64,000 bases of DNA from Methylorubrum rhodesianum (GCF_014199985.1 NZ_JACHOS010000015.1:87295-151294), one strand, 5' to 3'; counted from the first letter of the stretch, positions 26,483-35,376 are shown. Numbers and translations are program-made. Notes: generated from the sequence alone by a model not told the origin.

Positions 26483-27391
26483 ATGGACCGTCTGCAGGGA
26501 ATGCGTGTCTTCGTGCGGGTCGCCGAGGGCGGCGGCTTCGCCGGAGCGGCGCGCGCGCTCGGCATGAGCCCGGCCTCCGTCACCCGCGCCGTCGCGGCGC
26601 TCGAAGCCGCCATCGGCGCGCGGCTGTTCATCCGCACCACGCGTTCGGTCAAGCTCACCGATGCGGGTGGACGCTATCTTGAGGATTGTCGCCGGATCCT
26701 GTCCGAGATCACCGAGGCCGAGGCCGTCGCCGCCGGTTCGACCGCGACGCCGACCGGTGTCCTGACGCTGACGGCGCCGGTGCAGTTCGGCCGTCTCTAC
26801 GTGCTGCCGGTCGTGACCGACTACCTCGCGCGCCACGCCACCGTCGCCGTCCGCGCGCTGTTTCTCGATCGGATCGTCAACATGGTCGAGGAGGGCATCG
26901 ATGTCGGCGTGCGGATCGGGCACTTGGCCGATTCCGGGCTCACCGCCATTCGGGTCGGCAGCGTGCGCCGGGTCGTGTGCGCCGCGCCGGACTATCTCGA
27001 GCGGCACGGCGTGCCCGAAACTCCCCGGGACCTGCGCGCGCACGCGGTGATCGGCTCATCGAACCCCGGCGCCCTGCCGGAATGGCGGTTCGGGCCCGAG
27101 CAGCGCATGGCCGTCACCGTCCAGCCCCGGCTCACCTGCAACACGGTGGATGCGGCGCTCGCCGCCGCCGTCGACGGGTGGGGAATCGCGCGGCTGCTGT
27201 CCTATCAGGTCGCGCCGGCGCTGGCCGAGGGACGCCTGCGCCTGCTGCTCGAAGCGCACGAGGCGGCGCCCGTCCCGATCCACGTGGTCAGCCCGGAAGG
27301 GCGGCGGGCCCCGGCCAAGGTCCGGGCCTTCGTCGATCTCGCCGCGGCGCGGCTGCGTGCCGATCCGCGGGTGAACCCGGCCGCCCCCTGA
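26483..27391 (+). CDS. LysR-family transcriptional regulator
   Basis: A 302-residue protein. The N-terminal winged HTH (1-60; MRVFVRVAEGGGFAGAARAL, SPASVTRAVAALEAAIGARL) and effector domain (about 92-290) are typical of the LTTR subgroup that often sits divergent to GST or oxidoreductase genes and represses or activates them. The ligand is unknown. The 153-bp shared intergenic region (26330-26482) should hold its operator. Convergent with the nitrogen-assimilation operon, leaving only 21 bp between stops. Confidence 0.93.
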   Translation: MDRLQGMRVFVRVAEGGGFAGAARALGMSPASVTRAVAALEAAIGARLFIRTTRSVKLTDAGGRYLEDCRRILSEITEAEAVAAGSTATPTGVLTLTAPVQFGRLYVLPVVTDYLARHATVAVRALFLDRIVNMVEEGIDVGVRIGHLADSGLTAIRVGSVRRVVCAAPDYLERHGVPETPRDLRAHAVIGSSNPGALPEWRFGPEQRMAVTVQPRLTCNTVDAALAAAVDGWGIARLLSYQVAPALAEGRLRLLLEAHEAAPVPIHVVSPEGRRAPAKVRAFVDLAAARLRADPRVNPAAP

Positions 27392-27412
27392 GGCGGCCGG
27401 CCCTCGCCCTAG

Positions 27413-29014
27413 TTAGTACACATCGGCCTGGTAGCGCCCGGCCTTCTTCAGGGCCGCGAGATAGGCCACCGCCTCGTCGGGGTTCTTCCCCCCGAACTGC
27501 GCGGCGACGTCGATGATCGCCCGCTCCACGTCCTTGGCCATGCGCTTGGCATCGCCGCAGACGTAGAAATGGGCGCCGCCCTCCAGCCACTTCCACAGCT
27601 CGGCGCCGTTCTCGCGCATGCGATCCTGGACGTAGGTCTTCTCCTTGCCGTCGCGCGACCAGGCGAGCGAGAGGCGGGTCAGCACCTTCGCGTCCTTCAG
27701 GCCGTTCAGCTCGTCCCTGTAGAAGAAGTCGGTCGCCTGCCGCTGGTGGCCGTAGAACAGCCAGTTGCGGCCGGGTGCGTTCGTCGCCGCGCGCTCGCGC
27801 AGGAAGGAGCGGAACGGCGCGACGCCGGTGCCGGGGCCGCACATGATCACGTCCTTGGACGGATCCTCCGGCAGGCCGAAGCCGTGCGCCTTCTGCAGGT
27901 AGATCTTGACCTTGGTCTGCTCGGGCAGGCGCTCGCCGAGATGGGTCGAGGCGACGCCGAGGCGCAGCCGCGAGCGATGGTTGTAGCGCACCGCATCGAC
28001 GGTGAGCGAGACGCGGCCGGCATCCATCTTCGGCGAGGACGAGATCGAGTAGAGCCGCGGCTGCAACTCGTCGAGCGCCTCGAGGAACACCTCGGCGTCG
28101 GGCCGGGCGCCGGGGAACTTGTGGAGCGCGCCGAGCACGTCGAGATAGGCGGCGTCGCCGTCGGGATCCTCACCGGCCGCCAGCGCCTGCGCCTTCTTGC
28201 GCGCCTCGCCCGAGGTCAGCAGCGAGAGGAGCTGGTAGAGGTTGTCCGGCGCCGAGCCCAGGGAATAGTCGGTCAGCAGGCGGTCGCGCAGGGTCTTGCC
28301 GCCGATCCTGCGCTCGGGGCGGGTGCCGAGTTCGGCGATCACCGCATCGACCAGAGCCGGAGCGTTGGCCGGGAACAGCCCGAGGGAGTCGCCGGCCGCG
28401 TACTCGATCGGCGTGTCCCTCAGGTCGATCTCGATGTGCCACGTCTCCTTCTCGCCGCCGGGCGCATTGAGACGCGTGCGGGAGAGGAACGTCGCCTCGA
28501 CCGGGTTCTCGCGGCAATAGCCGAGGGGCCCGAGTTCCGGCTCCTTCTTGGGCGCGTCGGCCGCTCCCGTCTTCGGGGCCGCCGCGCCGCCCGCGCCGAA
28601 CTCCTCCTCCAGCTTCTTCAGCATCCGGAGCGTTTCCTTGCCGCCGGGCTGGCAAAGGTTCAGCCGCTCCTCGTTCTTCAGGAAGATGGCGTTGGCGTAG
28701 TCGGCGCAGTTGTAGCCGCACTGGCCGCAATCCTGCTGGGCCATGGCGGCCATCAGCTTCTGCGCTTCCGAGCGATCCTTGGCGATGGCCATGCGGTCGT
28801 TGATCGGCATCGACGGGTCGTGCCAGGGCGCGTCGTCGTTGTCGGCGAGTTTTTCCGCACTCCCCGGCATCTCGCCGGGGGCGAGCGCCGTCGCGCCCTC
28901 GACCGCCGGGCCGAGCAAGGCCGCGAAGTAGCCCGAAAGCCAGGAACGCTGGTCGGCGCTGAAGGGGGCGCTCTCGGGGATGAGAACGAGCGGGGGCGCG
29001 ACGTGCTGGGTCAT
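27413..29014 (-). CDS. Fe/S-flavoprotein reductase, CysJ/CPR-like without flavodoxin domain
   Basis: A 533-residue protein. The C-terminal two thirds are the FAD-binding (RLYSISSSPK near 346-355) and NADP-binding (GPGTGVAPFRSFLRER, HFYVCGDAKRMAKD) modules of sulfite-reductase flavoproteins. The usual N-terminal flavodoxin is absent. A short [4Fe-4S] domain takes its place, with Cys 96, 99, 103 and 121 (CGQCGYNCADYANAI ... LCQPGG), like PF04060 FeS domains. Its ATG overlaps the TGA of the NirA-like gene (ATGA), so it is almost certainly the NADPH-side electron donor of that siroheme reductase. The N-terminus FSADQRSWLSGYF echoes that of NirA. Last gene of the locus. Confidence 0.9.
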   Translation of the reverse strand: MTQHVAPPLVLIPESAPFSADQRSWLSGYFAALLGPAVEGATALAPGEMPGSAEKLADNDDAPWHDPSMPINDRMAIAKDRSEAQKLMAAMAQQDCGQCGYNCADYANAIFLKNEERLNLCQPGGKETLRMLKKLEEEFGAGGAAAPKTGAADAPKKEPELGPLGYCRENPVEATFLSRTRLNAPGGEKETWHIEIDLRDTPIEYAAGDSLGLFPANAPALVDAVIAELGTRPERRIGGKTLRDRLLTDYSLGSAPDNLYQLLSLLTSGEARKKAQALAAGEDPDGDAAYLDVLGALHKFPGARPDAEVFLEALDELQPRLYSISSSPKMDAGRVSLTVDAVRYNHRSRLRLGVASTHLGERLPEQTKVKIYLQKAHGFGLPEDPSKDVIMCGPGTGVAPFRSFLRERAATNAPGRNWLFYGHQRQATDFFYRDELNGLKDAKVLTRLSLAWSRDGKEKTYVQDRMRENGAELWKWLEGGAHFYVCGDAKRMAKDVERAIIDVAAQFGGKNPDEAVAYLAALKKAGRYQADVY

Positions 29015-30804
29015 GCGGCGGCCTTGAGGGCGGGTTGTTCTTCGGCGGCGTCGCGCAGGGCCTCGGGGCCGGTGCGCGCGGTGAAGGCCTGGAAGCTTTC
29101 CTCCGGGCCCTGACGGCGGGCGAGATAGGCGTTGAGCAGGGCCTCGACGCGCGCGGGCGCGTCCTCGGCCTTGACCGCCTTCCAGATCTCGGTGCCGATC
29201 TTCGGGTTCTCAGCAAAGCCCCCGCCGACCACGACGTCGTAGCCCTCGACGGTGTCGCCCTCCTCCGAGACAACGACCTTCGCGCCGATCAGGCCGATAT
29301 CGCCGATGTAGTGCTGGGCGCAGCTATGATGGCAGCCGGTGAGGTGGACGTTCACCGGCACGTCGAGGGCCGGCACGGTCCGCTCGACATGGTCGGCGAT
29401 GATCATCGCGTGACCCTTGGTGTCGGAGGCCGCGAACTTGCAGCCCCGCGCCCCGGTGCAGGCCACGAGCCCGGAGCGGATGCCGGCGGCCTTGGTGCTG
29501 AGGCCGAGCGCTTCGACACGGGCTTCCACCTCCGCCACCTTGGCGTCCGGCACACCCGAGAAGATGAAGTTCTGCCACACCGTCATGCGGATCTGGCCAT
29601 CGCCGCACTCGGCCGCGACCTTCGCCAGCCCGCGCATCTGGTCGGTGGTCATCTTGCCCACGGGGAGCACCACGCCGACCCAGTTCAGGCCGGGCTGAGC
29701 CTGGGCGTGCACGCCCACATGGCTGAAGCGGTCGGTCGGCCGGCGGGGCGCGACATGGGCGGCGTCGACCCGGTCGAGCTTGCGCCCGAGCTTCTCCTCG
29801 ACGGCGGCAAGGTACTTGTCGAAGCCCCAGGCATCGAGGACGTACTTCATCCGGGACTTGTTGCGGTCGGTCCGGTCGCCATTCTCGATGAAGACCCGGA
29901 TGATCGCGTCTGCCACGCGGTTGCAGTCCTCGGGCTTGAGGACGATCCCGGTGTCGCGGGCCAGATCCCTGTGACCCGAGATGCCGCCGAGCACGAGGCG
30001 CATCCAGACGCCCGGTGCGACCGCTGCCCCCTCCAGGACCTCGATGGCCTGGAAGCCGATGTCGTTCGTCTCCTCCAGGGCCGGCGTCACGCCGCCGCCG
30101 TCGAAGGAGACGTTGAACTTGCGCGGCAGGCCGTAGAGCGAGCGATCGTTCAGGATCCAGTTGTGCCAGGCCTTGGTGAGGGGCCGCGTGTCCAGCAGTT
30201 CCCGGGCATCGATGCCGGCGGCGGGCGAGCCGGTGACGTTGCGGATGTTGTCGGCTCCCGCGCCCTGCGCCGTCAGGCCGAGATCGGTCAGCCCGTCGAG
30301 GAAGGGCTGTGCGTGCTCAGGGTTGATCTCGCGCACCTGCAGGCCGGCACGGGTGGTGACGTGGCTGTAGCCGCCGCCATGGGCGTCCGCGAGGTCGGCG
30401 ATGCCGGCGAACTGCCAGTGCTGCAGGATGCCGTTGGGCACCCGGATCCGGCACATGTAGGAGACTTGGTTCGGCGCGACCCAGAACATGCCGTGATAGC
30501 GCCAGCGGAAGTTGTCCTCCGGCTTGGGCTGTTTGCCGGCGGCGGCGTCCGCCTTCAGGCGGTTATGGCCGTCGAAGGGATTTTCCGCGCGCTTCCACTT
30601 CTCCTGCTCGCAGAGCTTGCCGCCCGCCTTCACGGTGCGGTCCTGCGCCTTGATGTGGATCGCGTCCGGGCCCGTGGGGTCGGCGGGGGCGGACGCGGCC
30701 GCACCCTGCCCGAGCGCGAGGCCGCCGGTCATCCGGGCGGCGGCGATGCCGGAGGCGAAGCCTTCCAGGTAGCGCTTCTGCTCGGCGTTGAAATCGTCTG
30801 CCAT
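29011..30804 (-). CDS. nirA: Siroheme [4Fe-4S] nitrite reductase (NirA-like)
   Basis: A 597-residue assimilatory reductase that takes nitrite to ammonium with six electrons. Two ferrodoxin-like half-domains precede siroheme-binding domains. The cluster ligands are CTGARGC and TGCHHSC, with siroheme-side SRMKYVLDAWGFD and TDRFSHVGVHAQ. ATG 30804 begins MADDFNAEQKRYLEGF. The nitrate-transport and NasST context favours nitrite over sulfite, though siroheme reductases of this family can use either. It is 11 bp after the FAD oxidoreductase gene and is translationally coupled to the Fe/S-flavoprotein downstream. Confidence 0.9.
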   Translation of the reverse strand: MADDFNAEQKRYLEGFASGIAAARMTGGLALGQGAAASAPADPTGPDAIHIKAQDRTVKAGGKLCEQEKWKRAENPFDGHNRLKADAAAGKQPKPEDNFRWRYHGMFWVAPNQVSYMCRIRVPNGILQHWQFAGIADLADAHGGGYSHVTTRAGLQVREINPEHAQPFLDGLTDLGLTAQGAGADNIRNVTGSPAAGIDARELLDTRPLTKAWHNWILNDRSLYGLPRKFNVSFDGGGVTPALEETNDIGFQAIEVLEGAAVAPGVWMRLVLGGISGHRDLARDTGIVLKPEDCNRVADAIIRVFIENGDRTDRNKSRMKYVLDAWGFDKYLAAVEEKLGRKLDRVDAAHVAPRRPTDRFSHVGVHAQAQPGLNWVGVVLPVGKMTTDQMRGLAKVAAECGDGQIRMTVWQNFIFSGVPDAKVAEVEARVEALGLSTKAAGIRSGLVACTGARGCKFAASDTKGHAMIIADHVERTVPALDVPVNVHLTGCHHSCAQHYIGDIGLIGAKVVVSEEGDTVEGYDVVVGGGFAENPKIGTEIWKAVKAEDAPARVEALLNAYLARRQGPEESFQAFTARTGPEALRDAAEEQPALKAAA

Positions 30805-30815
30805 CGCTGCCTCAC

Positions 30816-32036
30816 TCACGCTGCGAGGGTTTTCGGGGCCGGGCCGAACATCAGGTCGTCCCGGTCGTCGGGAGAGAGCGGCGCGCCGGAGCGGATCAGC
30901 TCCTTGCAGCGCGCCTGCTCCGCGATATCGCCGACGAAGACCGCACCTAAGAGGCGGCCGTCGGCGATGATCAGCTTGCGGTAGAGGCCGGCAGCGGCGT
31001 CGTGCATCACGACCGCCTCGGCACCCTCGGGCGTATCGACCATGCCCGCCGAGAAGACGGGCAGGCCCGACACCTTCAGGCTCGTGGCAAGGGACGTGCC
31101 GGGATAGGAAGCGGCCTCGCCGACGAGGTGGCGGGCCAGCACCTCGGCCTGCTCGTAGGCCGGCTCGACGAGGCCGTAGACGACGCCCCTGTGCTCGGCG
31201 CATTCGCCGAGCGCGTGGATGGCCGGGTCCGAGGTGGTCATCCGGTCGTCCACCGTGATGCCGCGCCCGCAGGCGAGGCCGCAGCCCTGCGCGAGCGCCG
31301 TCGAGGCGCGGATGCCGACCGACATCACCACGAGGTCGGCCGGGATCACCGTGCCATCCTTCATCACGAGCCGCTCGACGCGGCCCTCGCCCTCGATCGC
31401 GGCGGTGTCTGCGGACAGCATCACCTTGACGCCGCGAGCCTCCATCGCCGCGCGCACGAGGCGGGCGGCGGCGTGGTCGAGTTGTCGCTCCATCACCCGG
31501 TCCATGACGTGGACGAGCGTGGTGTCGACCCCGAGCCGGGCGAGCCCGACCGCGGCCTCCAGCCCGAGCAGGCCGCCGCCGATCACCACGGCCTTGGCAT
31601 GCTCGACCGCCGCCTTGCGGATCGATGCCACGTCGGCGAAATCGCGAAACGTGAGGACGCCGGGCAGGTCGATCCCCGGCAGCGGCAGACGGATCGGCAG
31701 CGAGCCCACCGCCAGCACCAACTTGTCGTAGGGCAGGACGTGCGTCTCACCGACGAGCGCGATGCGGTTGGCCCGGTCGATCTCGGTCACCGGCGCGCCG
31801 GTGACGAGGCGGAGCCTGTGCTCCTCGTACCAGGCGAGCGGACGGAAGCCGCAGGCCGCCTCGTCCACCTCGCCGCCGAGCAGCGAGGAGAGCAGCACCC
31901 GGTTGTAGGCCGCCACCGGCTCGGCGCCGACCACCGTCACGTCGTAGCGGCCCGGCGCGCGCTCCGTCAGCCGCTCGAGGAAGCGGAGCGAGGCCATGCC
32001 GTTGCCGACGACGACGAGTCTTTCCTTCGCGCTCAT
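30816..32036 (-). CDS. NirB-N/NasB-like FAD-dependent NAD(P) oxidoreductase
   Basis: A 406-residue two-dinucleotide-binding-domain flavoprotein. FAD motif LVVVGNGMASLRFLERL is at the N-terminus, and NAD(P) motif AVVIGGGLLGLEAAVGLARL lies near 145-165. The FAD ribityl Asp position is HALGECAEHRG, Glu here. It resembles the N-terminal part of NADH-dependent nitrite reductase NirB, but ends without the BFD-like [2Fe-2S] or siroheme parts. It could feed electrons to nitrate or nitrite reductase. ATG 32036 has AAGGGGATC upstream; a GTG at 32057 is less likely. Confidence 0.88.
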   Translation of the reverse strand: MSAKERLVVVGNGMASLRFLERLTERAPGRYDVTVVGAEPVAAYNRVLLSSLLGGEVDEAACGFRPLAWYEEHRLRLVTGAPVTEIDRANRIALVGETHVLPYDKLVLAVGSLPIRLPLPGIDLPGVLTFRDFADVASIRKAAVEHAKAVVIGGGLLGLEAAVGLARLGVDTTLVHVMDRVMERQLDHAAARLVRAAMEARGVKVMLSADTAAIEGEGRVERLVMKDGTVIPADLVVMSVGIRASTALAQGCGLACGRGITVDDRMTTSDPAIHALGECAEHRGVVYGLVEPAYEQAEVLARHLVGEAASYPGTSLATSLKVSGLPVFSAGMVDTPEGAEAVVMHDAAAGLYRKLIIADGRLLGAVFVGDIAEQARCKELIRSGAPLSPDDRDDLMFGPAPKTLAA

Positions 32037-32061
32037 GGGCCCGTGATCCCCCTTCACGAAG

Positions 32062-32856
32062 TCAGGCGGCGAGGGCGGGCTTGGCGTGGCGGGCGTAGAG
32101 GAACTCCAGCACCGCGGCGCGGGCGTGGACGTAGGTGGCGTCCTCCACGAGGTCGAGCCGGCGGCGGGGCCGCGCCAGCGGCACGGGCAGGATCTCGCCG
32201 ATGGTGGCCGAAGGCCCGTTCGTCATCATCACGATGCGGTCGGAGAGTAGCACCGCCTCGTCCACGTCGTGGGTGATCATGATGACGGTGTTCCGGAGCC
32301 GCGTCTGGATCTCCATGAGCTGGTCCTGGAGATGGGCGCGGGTGAGCGCGTCGAGGGCGCCGAACGGCTCGTCCATCAGCAGCACCGTCGGCTCCATGGC
32401 GAGCGCCCGGGCGATGCCGACGCGCTGCTTCATGCCGCCGGAGATCTCCGCCGGTCGCTTGTCGGCGGCGTGCATCATGTTCACGAGCGCAAGGTTGTGC
32501 TCGATCCACTGGGCACGCTCTGAGCGCGTCTTCTTGCCCTTCGAGACCTTGTCGACGGCCAGCGCCACGTTCTCGCGCACGGTGAGCCAGGGCAGGAGCG
32601 AGTGATTCTGGAACACCACCGCACGATCGGGGCCGGGGGCGTTCACCTCCTTGCCGTCGAGGAGCACGCCGCCGGTGGAGGCCTTGAGCAGGCCGGCGAC
32701 GATGTTGAGCACCGTCGACTTGCCGCAGCCCGAGTGCCCGATGATCGAGACGAACTCGCCTTTGGCGATGTCGAGGTTCACATCGCGCAGGACTTCCGAA
32801 GTCTTGCCGCCGCGGCGGAAGGAGATGCCGACCTGGGAGAGGGAGAGATGGGCCAT
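32062..32856 (-). CDS. nrtD: Nitrate ABC transporter ATP-binding protein
   Basis: A 264-residue ABC ATPase. Walker A is GHSGCGKSTVLN, the Q-loop region is VVFQNHSLLPWLTV, the signature is EISGGMKQRVGIARAL and Walker B is VLLMDEPFGALDAL, with switch His in ITHDVDEA. The NrtD/SsuB/TauB subfamily is inferred from sequence and from the neighbouring Tat-exported NrtA-like protein and permease. It is 13 bp after nrtB and 25 bp before the FAD oxidoreductase gene on the same transcript. Confidence 0.94.
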   Translation of the reverse strand: MAHLSLSQVGISFRRGGKTSEVLRDVNLDIAKGEFVSIIGHSGCGKSTVLNIVAGLLKASTGGVLLDGKEVNAPGPDRAVVFQNHSLLPWLTVRENVALAVDKVSKGKKTRSERAQWIEHNLALVNMMHAADKRPAEISGGMKQRVGIARALAMEPTVLLMDEPFGALDALTRAHLQDQLMEIQTRLRNTVIMITHDVDEAVLLSDRIVMMTNGPSATIGEILPVPLARPRRRLDLVEDATYVHARAAVLEFLYARHAKPALAA

Positions 32857-32869
32857 GTGAATGTGTCCC

Positions 32870-33730
32870 TCAGGCTGCGGAGGTGCCGCGGGTCACGAGC
32901 ACGCCGACGCCGGCGACCAGCCGGTCGAGGACGAAGCCGATGAGCCCGACATAGACGAGGGCGACGATGATCTCGCTGATATGCGACGAGTTCCACGCGT
33001 CCCAGATGAAGAAGCCGATGCCGACGCCGCCGATCAGCATCTCGGCCGCGACGATGGCGAGCCAGGACAGGCCGACACCGATGCGAAGACCGGTGAAGAT
33101 GTACGGCGCCGCCGAGGGCAGCATGATCTTGTAGAAAAACTCGATCGGGTTCAGCCGGATGACCGCGGCGACGTTGCGGTAGTCCTGCGGAATGTTGCGG
33201 ATGCCGACCGCGGTGTTGATGATGATCGGCCAGATCGAGGTGATGAAGATCACGAAGATCGCCGAGGGCTGCCCGTCGCGGAACGCGGCGAGCGAGAGCG
33301 GCAGCCAGGCCAGCGGCGGGATCGTGCGCAGCACCTGGAAGATCGGGTCGAGCCCGCGCATCGCCCATTCGGACTGGCCGACCAGCGTCCCGAGCAGCAC
33401 GCCGGCCACGACGGCCAGTGCGAAGCCCAGCGCCACGCGCTGGAGGCTCGCCGAGATATGCCAGAACAGGCCCTTGTCGGTGCCGCCGTTGTCGTAGAAC
33501 GGATCGACGATGATGTCCCAGGCCTCCGTCAGCACCCGCGAGGGCGGCGGCAGGCCAGCGGTGGGGGAGGAGCACAGCACCTCCCACAGCAGCAGGAAAC
33601 CCGCCAGGACGACGAGCGGGGGCAGGATGCGGGCGGCGATGCCGCGCAGCCCGGCCAGAGTGATGAAGGGCGCGCGGGCCTTCGCCGAGGCGCGCGCGCG
33701 GGTTGCGGTGAGCGTTGCTCCGGTGGCCAT
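32870..33730 (-). CDS. nrtB: Nitrate ABC transporter permease
   Basis: A 286-residue inner-membrane permease with about six helices (for example LPPLVVLAGFLLLWEVLCSS and LGFALAVVAGVLLGTLVG). The cytoplasmic EAA-type loop is NVAAVIRLNPIEFFYKIMLP then SAAPYIFTGLRIG. The sequence is of the NrtB/NtrB type. Its ATG overlaps the nrtA TGA by one base (TGATG), indicating coupling to the binding-protein gene. Partner ATPase follows directly. Confidence 0.94.
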   Translation of the reverse strand: MATGATLTATRARASAKARAPFITLAGLRGIAARILPPLVVLAGFLLLWEVLCSSPTAGLPPPSRVLTEAWDIIVDPFYDNGGTDKGLFWHISASLQRVALGFALAVVAGVLLGTLVGQSEWAMRGLDPIFQVLRTIPPLAWLPLSLAAFRDGQPSAIFVIFITSIWPIIINTAVGIRNIPQDYRNVAAVIRLNPIEFFYKIMLPSAAPYIFTGLRIGVGLSWLAIVAAEMLIGGVGIGFFIWDAWNSSHISEIIVALVYVGLIGFVLDRLVAGVGVLVTRGTSAA

Positions 33731-35022
33731 CACGCGACCTTCTTGATGCCGAGGCTGTTGAGGTAGGCGCCAGGGTTTTCCGGATCGAAGACCTTGCCGT
33801 CGAACATCGTCTCGACGCCGCGCGAGGTGGAGGTCGGGATCGTCGACACGCCGAGCGCCTTGGCCGCCTCGCGCCACAGATCCTCGCGGTTGACCTTGCC
33901 GATCAGCGCCTTGGTGTCGGTGGCCGCGTCGAACTTGCCCCACCGGATATCCTCGGTGAGGAACCAGAGGTCGTGGCTCTGGTACGGGTACGAGGCGTTG
34001 TCGGCCCAGAACTTCATGATGTGCGGGCTGTTCTCGACGACGCGGCCGGTGCCGTAGTCGAACTTGCCCTTCATCCGGTCGACGACGTCGGCCACCGGCA
34101 CGTTGATCCACTGGCGCTTGGCCACGATCGCCGCCATCTCGTCGCGGTTCTCCGGCTTGTCGCACCAAGCTTGCGCTTCCATCACCGCCATCAGCAGGGC
34201 CTTGGCGGCGTTGGGATACTTGTCGACCCAGGCCGCGCGCATGGCGAAGGCCTTCTCCGGGTGGTCCTTCCACAGCTCGCCGGTGGTGATGGCGGTGTAG
34301 CCGATGCCCTGGTGGATGAGCTGCTCGTTCCACGGCTCGCAGACGCAGAAGCAGTCCATCGTGCCGACCTTCATGTTCGCCACCATCTGGGGCGGCGGCA
34401 CGACGATGGTCTCGATGTCCTTGTCGGGGTCGATGCCGCCGGCGGCGAGCCAGTAGCGGATCCAGAGGTCGTGGGTGCCGCCGGGGAAGGTCATGGCCGC
34501 CTTCACCGCCTTGCCCGACGCCTTCTTGGCCTCCAGCACGGCTTTGAACGGCTTGGTGTCCAGCCCGATCTTGTGGTCGATATGCTCCTTGGCGATCGAG
34601 ATGCACTGACCGTTCAGGTTGAGCCGGGCCATGATGTACATCGGCACCGGCACGTTGTTCTGCGTCACCCGGCCGGCGGAGATCAGATAGGGCATCGGCG
34701 TCAGGATGTGGGCGCCGTCGATGCCGTTGCCCTCGGAGCCGAGGACGAGATTGTCGCGGGTGGTGCCCCAGCTCGCCTGCTTCAGCACCTCGGTCTCGGG
34801 CAGGCCGTACTTGGCGAAGATGCCCTTCTCCTTGGCCACGAAGAGCGGCGCGGCGTCGGTCAGCGCGATGAAGCCGAGCTTGGCCCCCTTCACCTCCGGC
34901 CCCGCGCCCTGCGCGAAGGCACCGGCCGGCAGAGCGGCGCGGGCGGCACCCGCGAGGGCGAGGGCGGCCGCCGCTCCCTTCAGGACGCCGCGGCGGGTCG
35001 TGTTGCCGTGATCGATGCTCAT
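33730..35022 (-). CDS. nrtA: Tat-exported nitrate-binding protein (NrtA/CmpA type)
   Basis: A 430-residue periplasmic solute-binding protein. The N-terminus MSIDHGNTTRRGVLKGAAAA is a twin-arginine signal (RR at 10-11), with cleavage likely near AFAQG. Mature features typical of NrtA are KLGFIALTDAAPLFVAKEKG, GIDGAHILTPMPYLIS, MTFPGGTHDLWIRYWL and GTMDCFCVCEPWNEQL. ATG 35022 has GGAGAGCGG directly upstream. The gene is preceded by a 354-bp leader carrying an intrinsic terminator, the likely target of NasT. Confidence 0.94.
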   Translation of the reverse strand: MSIDHGNTTRRGVLKGAAAALALAGAARAALPAGAFAQGAGPEVKGAKLGFIALTDAAPLFVAKEKGIFAKYGLPETEVLKQASWGTTRDNLVLGSEGNGIDGAHILTPMPYLISAGRVTQNNVPVPMYIMARLNLNGQCISIAKEHIDHKIGLDTKPFKAVLEAKKASGKAVKAAMTFPGGTHDLWIRYWLAAGGIDPDKDIETIVVPPPQMVANMKVGTMDCFCVCEPWNEQLIHQGIGYTAITTGELWKDHPEKAFAMRAAWVDKYPNAAKALLMAVMEAQAWCDKPENRDEMAAIVAKRQWINVPVADVVDRMKGKFDYGTGRVVENSPHIMKFWADNASYPYQSHDLWFLTEDIRWGKFDAATDTKALIGKVNREDLWREAAKALGVSTIPTSTSRGVETMFDGKVFDPENPGAYLNSLGIKKVA

Positions 35023-35055
35023 CCGCTCTCCGCTCCGGTGCGCTGTCCGCACATG

Positions 35056-35129
35056 AAAAAAGCCGCCATCCGGGGATCGCCTGCGCGATCGACATTCGTC
35101 GCGTGCGGGCATTCCGGATCAGCGGCTTT
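35056..35129 (-). terminator. Intrinsic terminator in the nrtA leader (attenuator)
   Basis: On the minus strand, an AAAGCCGC-TGATCCGG arm (35114-35129) pairs with CCGGATGGCGGCTTTTTT (35056-35073) and the structure ends in a T-run about 33 bases before the nrtA ATG. The about 40-base interior has its own smaller stems (GATCGC-GCAG-GCGATC). A terminator here, downstream of the promoter side and before the first structural gene, fits NasS/NasT-controlled attenuation. Confidence 0.8.
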
Positions 35130-35189
35130 GCTGACGTTTTGGGGCCGTCATCGTTGGCGAGCCCTTGCGAGGTTCTTTGCAGGAGGCGT

Positions 35190-35213
35190 GCCAAGAGCCT
35201 TGCCAAGAGCCTT
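35190..35213. repeat. 12-bp tandem direct repeat in nrtA leader
   Basis: GCCAAGAGCCTT occurs twice back to back (35190-35201 and 35202-35213). It lies upstream of the leader terminator. It could be a regulator site or part of alternative RNA folding, or a recent slippage duplication. Confidence 0.7.
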
Positions 35214-35376
35214 CCGAGTGTGGGGTGGCGTGCGTCATAGCCCTCGTGGCTGTCGTCGAGGCGCATTTGCTGCGCTGCGCGCTCAAAAGCGCGGCAATTT
35301 CTTGCGATGCACAAAAATTAGGCTGATGGTGCCGCGATGGGCGGCCCGAGCCGGGCTCGCCCGGTCGGCTGAGGGC

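Larger units (their letters stand above)
35023..35376 (-). promoter_or_regulatory. nasS-nrtA leader region, probable NasT antitermination leader
   Basis: A 354-bp non-coding stretch between nasS and nrtA. Besides the terminator at its end (35056-35129), it holds GC stems such as CGCGC-N6-GCGCG with a six-base loop (35277-35292) and GCGCA-N5-TGCGC. ANTAR proteins bind paired hairpins with six-base loops. I could not identify a pair with the consensus loop bases with certainty. It probably also holds the operon promoter in the AT-rich part near 35,300-35,325. Confidence 0.6.
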
